Source: Actinomycetota bacterium
GTDB lineage: Bacteria > Actinomycetota > Actinomycetes > Propionibacteriales > Propionibacteriaceae
DNA: 6,017 nt
NCBI GenBank assembly: GCA_016213595.1
Contig: JACRAA010000213.1
Coordinates: forward strand, 1-6,017
Direction of reading: 5' to 3'
The position numbers were made by a program, and so were the translations under genes. The notes under the pieces are model-generated. The model saw only the letters and a list, made by a program, of their open reading frames with translations. It was not told the origin of the DNA and did no database searches. Shown here one piece after another: positions 4,627 to 6,017 of the stretch; the first letter of the stretch is position 1, and every line of letters begins with the position of its first letter.

Positions 4627-5716
4627 CGGTCATCGGACACTCGAACGGGTCCCTGGCCGCGAGGCCGACACGGTTGAGGTACTCGATGACGATCGCGTAC
4701 GTGCGTCCCAGGCTCGTCTCCGTATACGGCACGTCGAGCTCCGCGCACTTCGCGCGCACGATCTTGCGGGCCCGGGCAAGGTTCGGGCGAGCCATGTTCG
4801 GGAACAGGTGGTGCTCGACCTGGTAGTTCAGGCCGCCGAACAGCCACGTGGCCCACCAGCCGCCCTTGATGTTGCGGGACGTGCGGACCTGCTTGCTGAA
4901 GAAGTCGAGGCGCTCGTCAGCGCCGATGATCGGCATGCCCTTGTGGTTCGGTGCGAACGAGGCACCCATGTACACGCCGAACACGACGAGCTGGACCGCG
5001 AGGAAGGCGATCGCCATCCCGAACGGGAGCGCCCAGAAGAGAATCCCCAGGAAGACGACGAACCTGGCAGTGATCAGGCTCAGCTCGAGCCAGCGACCGC
5101 GTACCGGGCCGCGCTGCATGAGGTGCCGCAGCCCCTGGTAGTGCAGGTTGAGGCCCTCGAGGCTGAGCAGCGGGAAGAACAGCCATCCCTGTCGCTGGGT
5201 GATCCAGCGACGGTAGCCCGTGGTCTTCGCCGCATCCGCCTCGATGAACGAGACGGTGTCCATGGCGATGTCGGGGTCCTTCCCGACCTTGTTCGGGTTG
5301 CCGTGGTGGCGGGAGTGCTTGGAGTCCCACCACGAGTAGCTGATGCCGACGACGCCGGCGGCGAGGAGCCGCGCGAGACGGTCGTTGCGGGGGCCGTGGC
5401 TGAAGATCGTGCGGTGGGCCGCCTCGTGCGTGATGAACGAGATCTGCGTCATGAGGACGCCGAGCGCCGCCGCGATCAGCAGCTGCCACCAGGTCTGGCC
5501 AAGGAGCACGAACCCGGCGCCCACCCCGAGGAAGGCGAGGGCGAGCCCGGCGCCGACGAGGATGTAGAACCAAGGGGCGCGCTTCAGCAGGCCTTGGTCT
5601 CGCGCCTCAGCGGAGACCTCGAGGAACGCCTTGGCGAGGTTCGGGAACGACGAAGCGGGGTTCGGGCGTCGATCGGAGAGAGGCCGACCGCGAGGAGCAG
5701 GAGTTGCGATGGACAA
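4607..5716 (-). CDS. Membrane fatty acid desaturase (acyl-lipid/acyl-CoA type)
   Basis: This 369-residue integral membrane di-iron enzyme would introduce a double bond into a fatty acyl chain using oxygen and an external electron donor. The three histidine boxes are H97-EAA-H101, H134-SR-H137-H138 and QVEHH (299-303), with N257-H258 as a further conserved-looking site. Hydrophobic segments lie at about 50-73, 77-95, 115-130, 213-230 and 232-252, the usual pairs around the boxes. The QxxHH third box is that of the linoleoyl-CoA/front-end-like group of bacterial desaturases, but no cytochrome b5 domain is fused. Regioselectivity cannot be read from sequence. The start is TTG at 5716-5714: an in-frame TGA stands only six bases upstream (5722-5720), and there is no in-frame ATG before residue 89. 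GGATGG (5728-5723) is a well-spaced Shine-Dalgarno, and GGTGA (5724-5720) overlaps it. No ferredoxin or reductase gene is adjacent, so electrons must come from elsewhere. The 3' end overlaps the DUF72 gene. Confidence 0.9.
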   Translation of the reverse strand: MSIATPAPRGRPLSDRRPNPASSFPNLAKAFLEVSAEARDQGLLKRAPWFYILVGAGLALAFLGVGAGFVLLGQTWWQLLIAAALGVLMTQISFITHEAAHRTIFSHGPRNDRLARLLAAGVVGISYSWWDSKHSRHHGNPNKVGKDPDIAMDTVSFIEADAAKTTGYRRWITQRQGWLFFPLLSLEGLNLHYQGLRHLMQRGPVRGRWLELSLITARFVVFLGILFWALPFGMAIAFLAVQLVVFGVYMGASFAPNHKGMPIIGADERLDFFSKQVRTSRNIKGGWWATWLFGGLNYQVEHHLFPNMARPNLARARKIVRAKCAELDVPYTETSLGRTYAIVIEYLNRVGLAARDPFECPMTATLRRG

Positions 5717-5874
5717 TGTTCACCATCCAGTGGGGGCCCACCCGGAGGAGGACGACGAGGCAAGGGCGGACGCCCATCGCTACCCCTACTGTACGGACCC
5801 GGGACAAGCCAGGACACCCTTCGCGGCCACTTTCCTACGGATTCGTAGGTTTCCGGCTGTGAACCTCGAGCCGA
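5717..5874 (-). promoter_or_regulatory. Leader/promoter region of the desaturase gene
   Basis: No coding region is supported here. Read on the minus strand, TTCACA (5863-5858) could be a -35, with CGTAGG (5839-5834) 18 bases on as a poor -10, which would put the 5834-5849 palindrome over the -10 and spacer. A second option is a -10 TACAGT (5793-5788) with a weak -35 TGTCCT, leaving a leader of roughly 65 bases. Neither fits the consensus well. The Shine-Dalgarno and TTG start lie at the left end. Confidence 0.35.
5834..5849. promoter_or_regulatory. Perfect palindromic operator candidate upstream of the desaturase
   Basis: CCTACG-GATT-CGTAGG is a perfect six-base inverted repeat with a four-base centre, flanked by TTT on both sides. 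Its size and symmetry are those of sites bound by dimeric TetR-type repressors, which often control desaturase and lipid genes in actinobacteria. It stands about 120 bases before the TTG start. The palindrome is seen; the identity of the binding protein is inferred, and no regulator gene is in the window. Confidence 0.5.
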
Positions 5875-6017
5875 TCAGCTCAGCGTGCTGTTGCGATGGT
5901 GGGGCCCTGGCTTCAGCTCCTTGAGGATGGCGACGATGTCCTCGTGAGGCAGGCCTGGCTCCCTCTTCGCGAGGCGCCCCGCGAACCTCTCGAGGGCCTG
6001 GTCCATGCGCCGAGACA
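5875..6017 (-). CDS. C-terminal end of an unidentified minus-strand protein (partial or small ORF)
   Basis: An open frame enters from the right edge and ends at TGA 5877-5875. From ATG 6006 it would encode 43 residues, beginning MDQALERFAGRLAKREPG and ending in PGPHHRNSTLS. The frame stays open from that ATG to the edge, so it is more likely the end of a longer protein whose start is outside. The visible part looks like two amphipathic helices (about 1-14 and 20-32 of the 43) with a loose polar tail. I do not recognise the family. It lies upstream of, and in the same direction as, the desaturase, separated by 158 bases with a palindrome, so it is probably not in one operon with it. Confidence 0.4.
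   Translation of the reverse strand, partial: SRRMDQALERFAGRLAKREPGLPHEDIVAILKELKPGPHHRNSTLS

Noticed and set aside
4808..5848. A 346-codon plus-strand open frame opposite the desaturase
   Set aside because: It is a charged, low-complexity shadow; the desaturase histidine boxes on the minus strand explain this region.

Overview
The window is high-GC, densely coded DNA with tight intergenic gaps, codons ending mostly in G or C, and GTG/TTG as well as ATG starts. Together with the protein types this points to an actinobacterium, possibly a Nocardioides-like or related soil genus; that last step is a guess. No rRNA, tRNA, CRISPR array, transposase or phage gene is visible. I read six protein genes plus the tail of a seventh.

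Layout. (1) A YitT-type membrane protein (minus, 2-637) and an Lrp/AsnC-family regulator (plus, 756-1301) are transcribed divergently from a 118-bp shared region. They are a plausible regulator/target pair. (2) A solitary protein (plus, 1418-2290) joins an AbiEi-like N-terminal half to a DUF559 (Vsr-like, PD-(D/E)XK-fold) C-terminal domain. (3) An intracellular GH29 alpha-L-fucosidase (minus, 2382-3689) is divergent from a DUF72/YecE-family protein (plus, 3751-4626) across only 61 bp. (4) A membrane acyl-lipid or acyl-CoA desaturase with three histidine boxes (minus, 4607-5716) converges on, and overlaps by 20 bp, the DUF72 gene. (5) A 158-bp leader contains a clean 16-bp palindrome likely to be an operator for the desaturase. 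(6) The C-terminal end of an unidentified minus-strand gene lies at the right edge.

The most unusual structure is a set of four copies of a ~22-bp palindromic element (core CCGCC[A/G]AAACGGCGG). They are arranged as two inverted pairs, one on each side of the DUF559 gene. The two pairs have nearly the same geometry: element centres are 62 and 63 bp apart and the spacers are 40 bp each. Copies 2 and 3 match in 21 of 22 positions when one is reverse-complemented. The TGA stop codons of the lrp-type gene and of the DUF559 gene lie inside copies 2 and 3, and copy 1 is read through as the C-terminal tail of the regulator. This is a REP/BIME-like arrangement. It may act as a set of terminators, as insertion points of a small palindromic repeat, or as the borders of a DUF559 cassette; the sequence alone cannot decide between these.

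Between the regulator and the DUF559 gene there is also a bulged hairpin whose outer arms are DnaA-box-like (TTGTCCACA and CTCTCCACA, inverted), and a CCGACG-TT-CGTCGG palindrome just upstream of the DUF559 start. The genes do not form a single pathway. The window looks like a run of small, independent chromosomal transcription units.
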